Shown in pieces: positions 53,350 through 64,000 of a stretch of 64,000 nt of DNA (positions are counted from its first letter, which is position 1; the number at the start of each line of letters is the position of its first letter). The stretch comes from Streptomyces violaceoruber (GTDB lineage: Bacteria > Actinomycetota > Actinomycetes > Streptomycetales > Streptomycetaceae). The stretch is from the NCBI GenBank assembly GCA_000720805.1, contig JODI01000079.1:8282-72281 (forward strand), read 5' to 3'. A program made the position numbers and the translations under genes. A model generated the notes under the pieces. The model worked only from the letters and a program-made list of their open reading frames with translations. It had not been told where the DNA came from and searched no databases.

Positions 53350-55541
53350 CAGTTCCGGCTCCCGCCCGTCTCGGTGAGGGGGGTGTCGACCGGCTCCGGC
53401 CGGGGGCGGGGGTCGTCGGCGGCCCCCGTCGCAGCCCGCGGTCCCGACAGCAGGTACGTGAGCCCGAACCCGGCGCCCACGACCACCGCGCCCCCGACCG
53501 CGTCCAGCACCCAGTGGTTGGCGGTCACGACGATCGCGGACACCGTGAACAGCGGATGCAGCAGGCCCAGGGCCTTCATCCACCACGTGGGTGCCATGAC
53601 GGCGACCACGATGCCGCACCACAGGGACCAGCCGAAGTGCAGGGACGGCATCGCCGCGTACTGGTTGGTGACCGCGGTCATCACGCCATAGTCCGGCTGG
53701 GAGAAGTCCTGGACGCCGTGGACGGTGTCGATGAAGCCGAGGCCCGGCATCAGGCGCGGCGGGGCGAGGGGGTAGAGCCAGAAGCCGAGCAGGCCGAGCA
53801 GGGTGGCGAGGCCGAGTGCGGAGCGGGCCCAGCGGTAGTCGACGGGGCGGCGGAGGTAGAGCACGGCGAGGATCGTCAGCGGGACGGTGAAGTGGAAGGA
53901 CGCGTAGTAGAAGTCGAAGAAGCTCCGCAGCCAGTCCACTCGCACCACGGCGTGGTTCGCCCGGCGTTCGATGTCGATGGACAGCCACTTCTCCAGCGCG
54001 TGGATCTGGCGGCCGTGGTGCTCGGCGGTGGCCCGGTCGGCGGTCACTCCGAGCCGTACCTGCTGGTAGGCGGCGTACGTGACGCGGATGAGCAGCAGCT
54101 CCAGCAGGAGGTTCGGGCGGGTCAGGACCCGGCGCGGGAACGGCAGGAGCGGGGCGCGTGTGAAGCGTGCGGGCACCTGGGGCGCGTACGCGGTGGGGAT
54201 CGGCGACCGGTGGTACGGCGAGGTGCGGGAGAGGAAGGGCACGACCGCGGCGGCGGCGACGGCGGCCAGCAGCACCACGTTGTCCCGCAGGATGTACAGC
54301 GCCGCCACGTCCGGCAGCATCATCGTCGCGGGCAGCGTCATCACCAGGACGACTGCGACCGGCCACACGTACCGGTCCGAGGCCCGCTTGCCGACCCGGC
54401 CGACGACCGCGAGCAGCACCCACAGCAGTTGGTGCTGCCAGGTGGTCGGTGAGACGGCGATCGCGGCGCAGCCGGTGATCGCGACGGCGAGCAGCAGCTG
54501 TCCGTCCCGGGCGTAGCGCACGGCGCGGCGCAGGCCGAGGGCGGCGACTCCCACGCCGAACAGCAGGAAGAACATGATCTCCAGCGGGCCGGACAGGCCG
54601 AGCCGGAGCAGGGCGCCGTGCAGGGACTGGTTGGCGAGGTCGTCGGCCTCGCCGCCCAGGCCGGTGCCGGCCATGTGGTGCACCCAGTAGGTGTACGAGT
54701 CGTGCGCCATCGCCGCCCAGGCGACCGCGGTGCACGCGACGAACGTCAGTCCGGCGGACAGGGCGGCCGTGCGGCGGCCGGTGAACCACAGCAGCGGGGC
54801 GAAGAGCAGCACCGTGGGTTGCAGGGCGGCTGCCGAGCCGATGAGCAGGCCGCCGGTGCGCCGGCCGTGTACGGCGAAACAGCCGAGGAGCACCAGCAGG
54901 ACCGGGATGACGCTGGTCTGGCCGAGCCAGAGCGTGTTGCGCACCGGCAGCGACAGCATCAGCACACTGATCGCGACCGGCGCGGCGAGCAGGGAGGTGC
55001 CTCTGCTGACCGGCTGCGGCAGGGCGCGCGCGGCGACCAGACCGAGGGCGACGACCAGCAGCAGGGTGCCGAAGGTCCAGCCCCAGCCGAGGGCCTGCTC
55101 GGCGGTTCTGGTGAGGGGCTTGAGCACCAGTCCGGCGAAAGGCGTACCGGTGAACTGCGTCGAGTCGTACAGCGAGCCGTTCACGTGCAGGACGCCGTCG
55201 GGACCGACCCAGGTCTCCAGATCCGTCAGCCGCTCGCCCCGAGGCGTTCCGAGGACGAGGGCCACCTGCCGTAGGGCGAGTACGGCCGCGACGAGCCACA
55301 GGGCCAGCCGCGCCGCGCGCAGCCGGGCCTGAGCAGCCGGCGCCGGCCCGACGGCCGCCGCTCCGAAGGCTTCCGCCGGTCGCCCGCCGCGCTCCGCGTT
55401 CGCCACGCCTCGTCGGCCTCCCGCCCCGCTCGTCCCACGCGTCGCATGCGTCGGAATGGTCGGCGAACCCCGTCGAGGGCTCGCGCCACCCTCGGAGGAG
55501 GACGCCGGCAGCCCTCTCTTCACCTGACTGATTTCTCGCAT
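53349..55541 (-). CDS. fused GT87-type mannosyltransferase and PAP2 phosphatase
   Basis: About 730 residues. The N-terminal ~430 residues with about ten spans are GT-C/GT87-like (DLETWVGPDGVLHVNGSLYDS, NTLWLGQTSVIPVLLVLLG, NQSLHGALLRLG). The C-terminal ~230 residues are a PAP2 phosphatase with ALEKWLSIDIERRANH, NQYAAMPSLHFGWSLW and NHWVLDAVGG (catalytic His residues). The fusion probably couples use of a polyprenyl-phosphate sugar to lipid-phosphate recycling. ATG 55541 has a weak GGA upstream. Confidence 0.87.
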   Translation of the reverse strand: MREISQVKRGLPASSSEGGASPRRGSPTIPTHATRGTSGAGGRRGVANAERGGRPAEAFGAAAVGPAPAAQARLRAARLALWLVAAVLALRQVALVLGTPRGERLTDLETWVGPDGVLHVNGSLYDSTQFTGTPFAGLVLKPLTRTAEQALGWGWTFGTLLLVVALGLVAARALPQPVSRGTSLLAAPVAISVLMLSLPVRNTLWLGQTSVIPVLLVLLGCFAVHGRRTGGLLIGSAAALQPTVLLFAPLLWFTGRRTAALSAGLTFVACTAVAWAAMAHDSYTYWVHHMAGTGLGGEADDLANQSLHGALLRLGLSGPLEIMFFLLFGVGVAALGLRRAVRYARDGQLLLAVAITGCAAIAVSPTTWQHQLLWVLLAVVGRVGKRASDRYVWPVAVVLVMTLPATMMLPDVAALYILRDNVVLLAAVAAAAVVPFLSRTSPYHRSPIPTAYAPQVPARFTRAPLLPFPRRVLTRPNLLLELLLIRVTYAAYQQVRLGVTADRATAEHHGRQIHALEKWLSIDIERRANHAVVRVDWLRSFFDFYYASFHFTVPLTILAVLYLRRPVDYRWARSALGLATLLGLLGFWLYPLAPPRLMPGLGFIDTVHGVQDFSQPDYGVMTAVTNQYAAMPSLHFGWSLWCGIVVAVMAPTWWMKALGLLHPLFTVSAIVVTANHWVLDAVGGAVVVGAGFGLTYLLSGPRAATGAADDPRPRPEPVDTPLTETGGSRN

Positions 55542-55651
55542 TTGTCCGGATGACGATAGTGCGAGGAGCCTCCGATCGCCGTCACGAAAGGCGAGAAGGA
55601 TCACAAATCGGCTGGCGCGGAACCGTTCGGGCGGAGGGTCACAGGCCTGCT

Positions 55652-55677
55652 TGCACAGCATTTAGATGCCCTGTGCA
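55652..55677. promoter_or_regulatory. nested palindrome upstream of the ProP-like gene
   Basis: TGCACAG (55652-55658) and CTGTGCA (55671-55677) flank an inner palindrome GCATttagATGC. The site lies in the 255-bp divergent spacer, about 120 bp from each start. It could be an operator or an RNA hairpin. Confidence 0.55.
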
Positions 55678-55796
55678 CCGACTTCCTCACGATCCGTGTC
55701 CGGGGCGGGTGACCCTAAGGTCGCTTTTCGGCCTGTCCGCCGCCGTCGTCGCCCGGGCCCGTCCCCGTCCCCGTCGAAAGGCAGGCGAGCGAAGCT

Positions 55797-57221
55797 TTGC
55801 CGAGCGCCACCGCCGTCACTTCCCCCGCACAGAATTCGACCGCCTCGAAGAACGTCACCGCCACCGACCCCGCGCTCGTGAAGCGTGCCGTGAAGGCCGC
55901 CGCGCTGGGCAACGCGATGGAATGGTTCGACTTCGGTGTCTACAGCTACATCGCGGTCACCCTGGGCAAGGTCTTCTTCCCCTCCGGCAACCCGACCGCC
56001 CAGCTGCTCTCCACCTTCGGCGCCTTCGCCGCGGCCTTCCTGGTCCGGCCGCTCGGCGGCATGGTCTTCGGCCCGCTCGGCGACCGCGTCGGCCGCCAGA
56101 AGGTCCTCGCCGTCACCATGATCATGATGGCCGCGGGCACCTTCGCCATCGGCCTGATCCCGTCGTACGCGACGATCGGCGTCGGCGCGCCCCTGCTGCT
56201 CCTGCTCGCCCGCCTGGTTCAGGGCTTCTCCACCGGCGGCGAGTACGCCGGCGCCTCCACCTTCATCGCCGAGTACGCCCCCGACAAACGGCGCGGCTTC
56301 CTCGGCAGCTGGCTGGAGTTCGGCACCCTCGCCGGGTACGTCGGCGGGGCGGGCCTGGTCACGCTGATGACGGCCCTGCTGTCCGACGACGCCCTGGTGT
56401 CCTGGGGCTGGCGGATTCCGTTCCTGATCGCGGGCCCGATGGGTGTCATCGGCCTGTATCTGCGACTGCGCCTGGAGGAGACGCCGGCGTTCACGGCCGA
56501 GGTCGAGAAGGCCGAAGAGGCCGAGAAGGCCGGGGAGGCCGGGCGGACGGACAAGGCCGGGCAGGCCGAGTCGAACCGTCCGAAGGTGCCGCTGCGCGAG
56601 ATGATCACCGGCCAGTGGAAGGCGCTGCTGCTGTGCGTGGGTCTGGTGCTGGTCTTCAACGTCACCGACTACATGCTGCTGTCGTACATGCCGAGCTACC
56701 TGACAAGTGAGCTGCACTACGACGAGACGCACGGGCTGCTGGTCGTGCTCGGTGTGATGGCCCTGATGATGATCGTCCAGCCGTTCGCCGGCGCGCTGAC
56801 CGACCGCGTCGGCCGCCGCCCGGTCATCGCGGCGGGCTGCGCGGGCTTCCTGCTCCTGTCCGTCCCGGCCCTGCTCCTGATCCGGCAGGGCAGTCTGGCC
56901 GCGGTCGCGCTGGGCATGGCCGCGCTGGGGCTGCTGCTGGTCTGCTTCACGGCCGCCATGCCGTCCGCCCTGCCGGCCCTGTTCCCGACCCGCGTCCGCT
57001 ACGGGTCCCTCTCGATCGGCTTCAACGTCTCGGTGTCGTTGTTCGGCGGGACGACCCCGCTGGTGGTGACCGCGCTGATCGGAGCGACGGGGAACATGAT
57101 GATGCCCGCCTACTACATGATGGCGGCGGCCGTCGTCGGCGGGGTCGCGGTGTGGTTCATGGCGGAGTCGGCGGGCAGGCCGCTGCCGGGGTCGGAACCG
57201 TCGCTGGAGGGCCGGCCGTAG
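55797..57221 (+). CDS. MFS transporter, ProP/metabolite:H+ symporter family
   Basis: 474 residues with twelve spans. MEWFDFGVYSYIAVTLGKVFFP, RPLGGMVFGPLGDRVGRQKVL and GEYAGASTFIAEYAPDKRRGFLGSWLEFGTLAG are the MHS-family marks shared with ProP and dicarboxylate symporters. The central loop is Glu/Ala/Lys-rich (EKAEEAEKAGEAGRTDKAGQ). It would take up an osmolyte or organic acid with protons. The start is TTG 55797 (AGGC-type site upstream); a start a few codons in is possible. Confidence 0.87.
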   Translation: MPSATAVTSPAQNSTASKNVTATDPALVKRAVKAAALGNAMEWFDFGVYSYIAVTLGKVFFPSGNPTAQLLSTFGAFAAAFLVRPLGGMVFGPLGDRVGRQKVLAVTMIMMAAGTFAIGLIPSYATIGVGAPLLLLLARLVQGFSTGGEYAGASTFIAEYAPDKRRGFLGSWLEFGTLAGYVGGAGLVTLMTALLSDDALVSWGWRIPFLIAGPMGVIGLYLRLRLEETPAFTAEVEKAEEAEKAGEAGRTDKAGQAESNRPKVPLREMITGQWKALLLCVGLVLVFNVTDYMLLSYMPSYLTSELHYDETHGLLVVLGVMALMMIVQPFAGALTDRVGRRPVIAAGCAGFLLLSVPALLLIRQGSLAAVALGMAALGLLLVCFTAAMPSALPALFPTRVRYGSLSIGFNVSVSLFGGTTPLVVTALIGATGNMMMPAYYMMAAAVVGGVAVWFMAESAGRPLPGSEPSLEGRP

Positions 57222-57369
57222 CGGCTGAGCGGGCCGGCCGACGCGTCCCGAGAGGTACCGGGGGCCGGGAACCTGGGCCGATCGGCTGAAACCGCTCCCT
57301 CGAAACCCCCTGTCATGCCGGGAGATCGCCTGACAGAGCACCGGTGCGCGGCTATATTCGTTAGCGCGG

Positions 57370-57390
57370 CTAGTTAGCAGATCTAACTAG
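57370..57390 (+). promoter_or_regulatory. perfect operator-like inverted repeat
   Basis: CTAGTTAG-cagat-CTAACTAG, perfect 8-bp arms, 22 bp before the O-methyltransferase ATG. Its position would block transcription or translation when occupied; MarR- or TetR-type binding is likely. No such regulator is adjacent. Confidence 0.65.
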
Positions 57391-57411
57391 ACATACGAAA
57401 GGCACAGGTGC

Positions 57412-58083
57412 ATGAGCGAGTCGCAGCTCTGGGACGCCGTCGACGACTACTTCACCGCCCACCTCTCGCCCGAGGACGACGTCCTCGACGCGGCCCTGCG
57501 GGACAGCGAGGCCGCCGGGCTCCCGCACATCGCCGTCACAGCGCCCCAGGGCAAGCTGCTCCAGCTCCTCGCCCAGATCCAGGGTGCCCGCACCGTCCTG
57601 GAGATCGGCACCCTCGGCGGCTACAGCACCATCTGGCTGGCCCGCGCGCTGCCCGCCGACGGCCGGCTGGTCACGCTGGAGTACGACCCCCGGCACGCGG
57701 AGGTCGCCACCCGCAACATCGCCCGCGCGGGCCTCGACACGCTGGTCGAGGTACGGGTCGGTCCGGCGCTCGAGTCGCTGCCCCAGCTGGCCGACGAGAA
57801 CCCTGCCCCCTTCGACCTGGTCTTCATCGACGCGGACAAGGGCAACAACCCGCACTACGTGGAGTGGGCGCTGAAGCTCACCAGCGCGGGCAGCCTCATC
57901 GTCCTCGACAACGTCGTACGGGGCGGCCGGGTGACCGACGCCGACAGCACCGCGTCGGACGTCCAGGGCACCCGCACCGCCCTCGAACTGATCGGCAGGC
58001 ACCCGCGGTTGAGCGGCACGGCGGTCCAGACGGTGGGCAGCAAGGGCTACGACGGCTTCGCGCTGGCCCGGGTGCTCGAATGA
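57412..58083 (+). CDS. O-methyltransferase (COMT/caffeoyl-CoA type)
   Basis: 223 residues of Methyltransf_3: motif I VLEIGTLGGYSTIWLARAL, DLVFIDADKGNNPHYVEW with metal-binding Asp and LIVLDNVVRGG. These enzymes methylate catechols and related phenols with SAM and a divalent metal. ATG 57412 follows AAAGG. The palindrome upstream implies induction by a ligand. Confidence 0.93.
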   Translation: MSESQLWDAVDDYFTAHLSPEDDVLDAALRDSEAAGLPHIAVTAPQGKLLQLLAQIQGARTVLEIGTLGGYSTIWLARALPADGRLVTLEYDPRHAEVATRNIARAGLDTLVEVRVGPALESLPQLADENPAPFDLVFIDADKGNNPHYVEWALKLTSAGSLIVLDNVVRGGRVTDADSTASDVQGTRTALELIGRHPRLSGTAVQTVGSKGYDGFALARVLE

Positions 58084-58102
58084 GGGCGCTCCGGGAGAGG
58101 CC

Positions 58103-58141
58103 GCTCCCGTGAGACCGTCGGGCAACGTCGCTCACGGGAGC
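58103..58141. terminator. bidirectional hairpin terminator
   Basis: GCTCCCGTGAG (58103-58113) pairs perfectly with CTCACGGGAGC (58131-58141), 17-base loop, between the convergent O-methyltransferase and FHA genes. Confidence 0.75.
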
Positions 58142-58167
58142 CCTGGCGCCGGACGACGGCGCTCGCG

Positions 58168-58560
58168 TCAGGCCTCGTGGTAGAAGCCGACGTTGACGCT
58201 GCGCGGGGCGGTGCGGTCCTGGATGATGATCTCGCCGCTGCCGCCCCGGGGCAGCGGGACCGTGCCGCCGTAGGACAAGGGCTGCGCGTACTCCCCGACG
58301 GTCAGCCGGACCTCGGAGGACGGGTCGGGCTGGGAGCCCTGCAGCCAGGTCACCTGCCAGGTGCCCTCGGGTCCGCACAGGAACTCCAGGTGGACCCGGG
58401 AGACGAACAGCCAGTCGTCGGGCGTCGAGAGCCGGCACACCGTTTTGTCGCGGCCCACCCGCAGCACGGCGCCCGGGTCACTGGGCGAGTCGGCCATGAG
58501 CATGCCGGCCGTGGCGCCCGAGTCCGCCGCGGAGACGGCGGCCATGGTGAGTTCGAGCAC
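58168..58560 (-). CDS. FHA-domain-like protein
   Basis: 130 residues. AVLRVGRDKTVCRLSTPDDWLFVSRVHLEFLCGPEGTWQVTWLQGSQP has the forkhead-associated pattern (GR...SR.H...), which binds phospho-threonine peptides. It is cytoplasmic, single domain. GTG 58560 has AGAAGGAG five bases upstream. No kinase is nearby, so its partner is unknown. Confidence 0.8.
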   Translation of the reverse strand: MLELTMAAVSAADSGATAGMLMADSPSDPGAVLRVGRDKTVCRLSTPDDWLFVSRVHLEFLCGPEGTWQVTWLQGSQPDPSSEVRLTVGEYAQPLSYGGTVPLPRGGSGEIIIQDRTAPRSVNVGFYHEA

Positions 58561-58649
58561 GTGCGCTCCTTCTGAAGTGCCTGAAGTGTCCTTGTACAGC
58601 CGCCGTATGATAAATCGCCCGGCCCCGACACGTCCGGCACAATGGACCC

Positions 58650-59060
58650 ATGACCGAGCGAAAGCCACCCGGCGTTCCGTTCGAATCCTGGGTGGACAAG
58701 CAGATCCGCGACGCCGAGCGCCGCGGTGAGTTCGCCCGACTCCCGGGCGCGGGCAAGCCGTTGCCGCAGGGCACCGACACGACGTACGACGAACTGTGGT
58801 GGATCAAACGGAAGATGGCCCGCGAGGGCCTCTCGGTCCTGCCACCGACCCTGGCCCTGCGCAAGGAGGCCGAGGACACGTTCGCGGCGGCCCTGCGCGC
58901 ACCCAGCGAACGGATCGTCCGCAAGCTCGTCGAGGACATCAACGTCAAGATCCGCGACGTCATGTTCAAGCCGCCGCCCGGGCCCCCGCTGGGAATGAAG
59001 CCGTACGACGTAGAAGAGGTCGTACGCCAGTGGCGGGAGCGCCGGGAGGCGGCTGAGTAG
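58650..59060 (+). CDS. DUF1992 (DnaJ-subfamily C28-like) protein
   Basis: 136 residues matching the DUF1992 domain: FESWVDKQIRDAERRGEFARLPGAGKPLP and DELWWIKRKMAREGLSVLPPTLALRKE are hallmark stretches. Conserved in actinobacteria and in eukaryotic DNAJC28; function unknown. ATG 58650 has no ribosome-binding site and may be leaderless (CACAAT about seven bases upstream). Divergent from the FHA gene. Confidence 0.9.
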   Translation: MTERKPPGVPFESWVDKQIRDAERRGEFARLPGAGKPLPQGTDTTYDELWWIKRKMAREGLSVLPPTLALRKEAEDTFAAALRAPSERIVRKLVEDINVKIRDVMFKPPPGPPLGMKPYDVEEVVRQWRERREAAE

Positions 59061-59113
59061 GCAGCACTGCCCCGGCGGGGGTCAGTGGGCCCGTGGGGGC
59101 GGGTGCCGGCGGC

Positions 59114-60079
59114 TCAGAGGTGCAGCAGCCGGTCCGCCAGCTCGCGGTAGTCCCTCAGGGCCAGCCGGAGTTGTTCGGTGTCGGCGCTGGTCGCGGGCTT
59201 GCCCTCGGCGCCGCCGTCCGTGGTCTGCCAGGACCTGCGGAGCGTACGGCGGCGCTGGGTCACGGCCTCGGTGAAACGGGCGGCCGCCTCTTCCAGCACG
59301 TGGTCGGCCTCCGCCACGGAGTCCCGCGGCTCGTCCACGAACCCGGCGACGGCGTGCTGCAGCTCCTGGGCGAGCTTGTCGCACTCGTCCCGCGGAAGCA
59401 GCCGGCTGCCGTGAGCGCCGGCCTCGGCGCCGGTGGCCTCACGGCCACGGTCCGCCGCGGAGTCGCCGCGCGGGTGCGTACCGGCCGGGTCGCGGGTGGT
59501 GGCCAGGTCCGGGGTGGTGGCGGCCAGGTCGTCCCGGGTGCCCGCCGTCTCGGGGACGCTGTCGCGCCCCGCCGCGGTCTCGCCACCCAGCCCGCCTGCC
59601 CGGCCGGTCTCGCCGCCGGTTCCGGTCTCACGGCCCGTGCGGGGTTCGCCGCCGAGCGGGCCGGCGCCGCCGCGTGCGGTGTCGCCGCCCGGTGCCGGCT
59701 CACGGCCCCGGGTGGGGTCCGCGCCGGGTTCCGTACCGCCCTGTGCGCGTCCGGGCGCCGAGGCGCCGCCGGTCGTCCTGCCGGCCGCGTCGTCCGGGGC
59801 GGTCTCACGGTCCCGGAACGTCTCGCCGCCGAACGGGGCGGTCGGGCCGCCGCGGGCGGTGTCGTCGGCCGTCCCCGGCTCACGGCCCCGGGTGGGGTCC
59901 GCGCCGGATGCCGCGTCCGCCTCCGTGCCCGGTTCGCCCCGGCGGGACGCCGTCGGCGGGTCCGTCGCCGGATCGTGGCCGGGAGGTGTGGCCGGGAAGG
60001 CCGCCCGGCCCCTCGTCTTGCCGTCGCGCGGGGCGCCCTCGGCGCCCGGGCCGGTCGTAGCGTCCGTCATGTCGCTCAA
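59114..60079 (-). CDS. low-complexity protein with conserved helical C-terminus
   Basis: 321 residues. Residues ~1-210 are Gly/Arg/Asp/Thr/Pro-rich and repetitive (PTRGREPGTADDTARGG recurs as PTRGREPAPGGDTARGG), likely disordered. The last ~100 residues are helical (KLAQELQHAVAGFVDEPRDSVAEADHVLEEAAARF). The motif FVDEPRDSVAEADHVLEE is matched by FVDSPREAVAEADRLLAE in the upstream gene, so the two are paralogous in that domain. Start overlaps the upstream stop (ATGA). No function known. Confidence 0.75.
   Translation of the reverse strand: MSDMTDATTGPGAEGAPRDGKTRGRAAFPATPPGHDPATDPPTASRRGEPGTEADAASGADPTRGREPGTADDTARGGPTAPFGGETFRDRETAPDDAAGRTTGGASAPGRAQGGTEPGADPTRGREPAPGGDTARGGAGPLGGEPRTGRETGTGGETGRAGGLGGETAAGRDSVPETAGTRDDLAATTPDLATTRDPAGTHPRGDSAADRGREATGAEAGAHGSRLLPRDECDKLAQELQHAVAGFVDEPRDSVAEADHVLEEAAARFTEAVTQRRRTLRRSWQTTDGGAEGKPATSADTEQLRLALRDYRELADRLLHL
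59695..59907. repeat. 180-bp repeat unit in the low-complexity gene
   Basis: A 33-bp segment beginning ccggctcacggccccgggtg occurs at 59695-59727 and again at 59875-59907, exactly 180 bp (60 codons) apart, and the flanks align too. It looks like a tandem duplication of a 60-residue unit. Confidence 0.7.
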
Positions 60080-60822
60080 CTCCCCTTCGCGTGGCGCCTG
60101 GTGAACCCGCGCGGCAGGTGCGCTCGGCTCTCGCCGCGGGCGGATGCCGTGCCGCTGCCGGACCTTTCGAGGGGCCCACGGGTGCGGGACTCCACCCGGT
60201 CGTCACTATGGTCGCGGTGGTTCCTCTCATGCCGGGCCGGGCTCACCAGGTCCTCGAACAGGGCCCGGGCCTCGACCATGGCCTCGCGCATCTCCTCGGT
60301 GCCGGCCCGGCCGTTCTCCTCGATGCCGGTCCGGCCGTCGCCGTCCTGACCGGCGACCGTGCCCGCGTGGGCGACTCGGTGTACCCGCCGGTAGCCCTGC
60401 ACGTGGTGGGCGTGGTGGACGGACAGCGCGGCGAGCTGCTCCTCGTACTGCGTGCCGTCCGGGAAGCCCCGGGCGCCGGCCAGCTCGGCCAGCAGCCGGT
60501 CCGCCTCGGCCACGGCCTCTCGCGGCGAGTCGACGAAGCGCTCCTGGGCGGTGGTCCAGCGCGCCTCGTACTGCTCGCGCTCGGCCGGCTCCAGCGGCCG
60601 TTCGCGCAGCGCACCGTGCCGCTCCACGCGCTCGGCGAGCTCGCGCTCGGCGGCCTTGGTGTCGCCGTCGTGCCGGGACACAGCCCGGTCGTACTCGGGA
60701 CCGAAGCGCCGCCTCAGGTTCTGCCCTGCGGGCCCACGCCGGGCCCGCAGGGCCAGGACGGCCGCGACGACGAGAATCGCCGCGACTATCACGATCAGAG
60801 CGATGATCACGCCTGTGGACAT
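60076..60822 (-). CDS. single-span membrane protein with conserved helical domain
   Basis: 248 residues: an N-terminal span (VIIALIVIVAAILVVAAVLAL), basic RARRGPAGQNLRRRFGPEYDRAVSRHDGDTKAAERELAERVERHG and the helical WTTAQERFVDSPREAVAEADRLLAELAGARGF, shared with the next gene. The orientation suggests a cytoplasmic helical domain held at the membrane. ATG 60822 follows GGAAGG. Operon with the paralogous low-complexity gene; function unknown. Confidence 0.82.
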   Translation of the reverse strand: MSTGVIIALIVIVAAILVVAAVLALRARRGPAGQNLRRRFGPEYDRAVSRHDGDTKAAERELAERVERHGALRERPLEPAEREQYEARWTTAQERFVDSPREAVAEADRLLAELAGARGFPDGTQYEEQLAALSVHHAHHVQGYRRVHRVAHAGTVAGQDGDGRTGIEENGRAGTEEMREAMVEARALFEDLVSPARHERNHRDHSDDRVESRTRGPLERSGSGTASARGESRAHLPRGFTRRHAKGS

Positions 60823-61023
60823 GAATGCCTTCCGGGGTTTTCGACCCAACCGGCTCTCCGTGCGGGCCGGTTCCCCAGCCGGGTAGCCCCGACGGCGCCC
60901 GTCAAACGGCACCGGGTGAGGTCATCGCACGGCCTCGCAGGGCCGGCCATGTCGCTGGACGGGTACGTCCCCGCCCGGACTCGGGGTCGCGGGCCCGGGG
61001 GCCGCCTGCGGAGAATGGCCCCC

Positions 61024-64000
<2,977 letters not shown>

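Noticed and set aside
53350..55299. N-terminal extension of the GT39 gene to about 1190 residues
   Set aside because: The extension is out of frame with, and antiphase to, the GT87-PAP2 gene, and is Arg/Pro-rich. The real start is ATG 53349 with a one-base overlap.

Overview
The window looks like a piece of a Streptomyces chromosome. G+C is very high with strong G/C at third codon positions. Many genes have GTG starts or leaderless starts with TAGRRT-like -10 boxes, and ATGA/GTGA stop-start overlaps are common. Typical actinobacterial families are present: F420-type luciferase-like oxidoreductase, ECF42 sigma factor with a DGPF partner, DUF1992, an SCO2322-type protein and several DHA2 transporters. 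The region reads as ordinary chromosome with good synteny-like operons. I see no phage, transposase, CRISPR array, rRNA or tRNA.

Layout. 0-5 kb: a Nif3 / zinc-ribbon / RNase H-phosphatase operon on the minus strand, then two conserved hypotheticals. 5-8.3 kb: a MaoC hydratase / alcohol dehydrogenase / SDR operon. 8.6-12.5 kb: an ABC-2 transporter with a DesK-type two-component pair. 12.5-22 kb: two drug exporters, a methyltransferase, an amidase, an MDR reductase with its MerR regulator, a membrane protein and an F420-type oxidoreductase. 21.7-25.5 kb: a three-gene surface operon (solute-binding-like protein, VWA lipoprotein, membrane protein) of unknown role. 26-29.4 kb: glycosyltransferase, methyltransferase and alpha/alpha-toroid protein. 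29.4-33.9 kb: a KstR-like TetR regulator, an orphan TPP aptamer, ferredoxin, aldehyde dehydrogenase, metallo-hydrolase and NTF2-like protein. 35.3-41.4 kb: a cobalamin-riboswitch-like leader followed by a complete ECF-type importer operon with two surface proteins. 41.6-45.8 kb: a lytic transglycosylase-like protein, a RavA/ViaA-like MoxR-VWA pair and a DUF1275 protein. 45.8-55.5 kb: PAP2 enzymes, ECF42 sigma with DGPF, a steroid-type thiolase divergent from a CYP125-like P450, and two membrane glycosyltransferases. 55.8-64 kb: ProP-like transporter, O-methyltransferase, FHA protein, DUF1992, a pair of related hypotheticals, GNAT, a DHA2 exporter and the start of a zinc-ribbon protein.

How the genes fit together. 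The most coherent signal is a dispersed lipid/steroid-type regulon. Four palindromes fitting or nearly fitting the KstR consensus tnnAACnnGTTnnA lie upstream of the MaoC operon (8318), between the glycosyltransferase and a KstR-like regulator (29431), between aldehyde dehydrogenase and metallo-hydrolase (32292), and between a FadA5-like thiolase and CYP125 (50246). The second coherent system is the putative B12 importer: a cobalamin-type aptamer, an alpha/alpha-barrel surface protein reminiscent of transcobalamin, an SCO2322-type protein, EcfT, a fused double ATPase and an S component, all with overlapping stop/start codons. Other notable points are an orphan TPP aptamer antisense to the regulator's 3' side, a palindromic repeat inserted in frame in the MaoC gene, a partial duplication that frameshifts a small membrane protein, and unusual CTG and TTG start codons.
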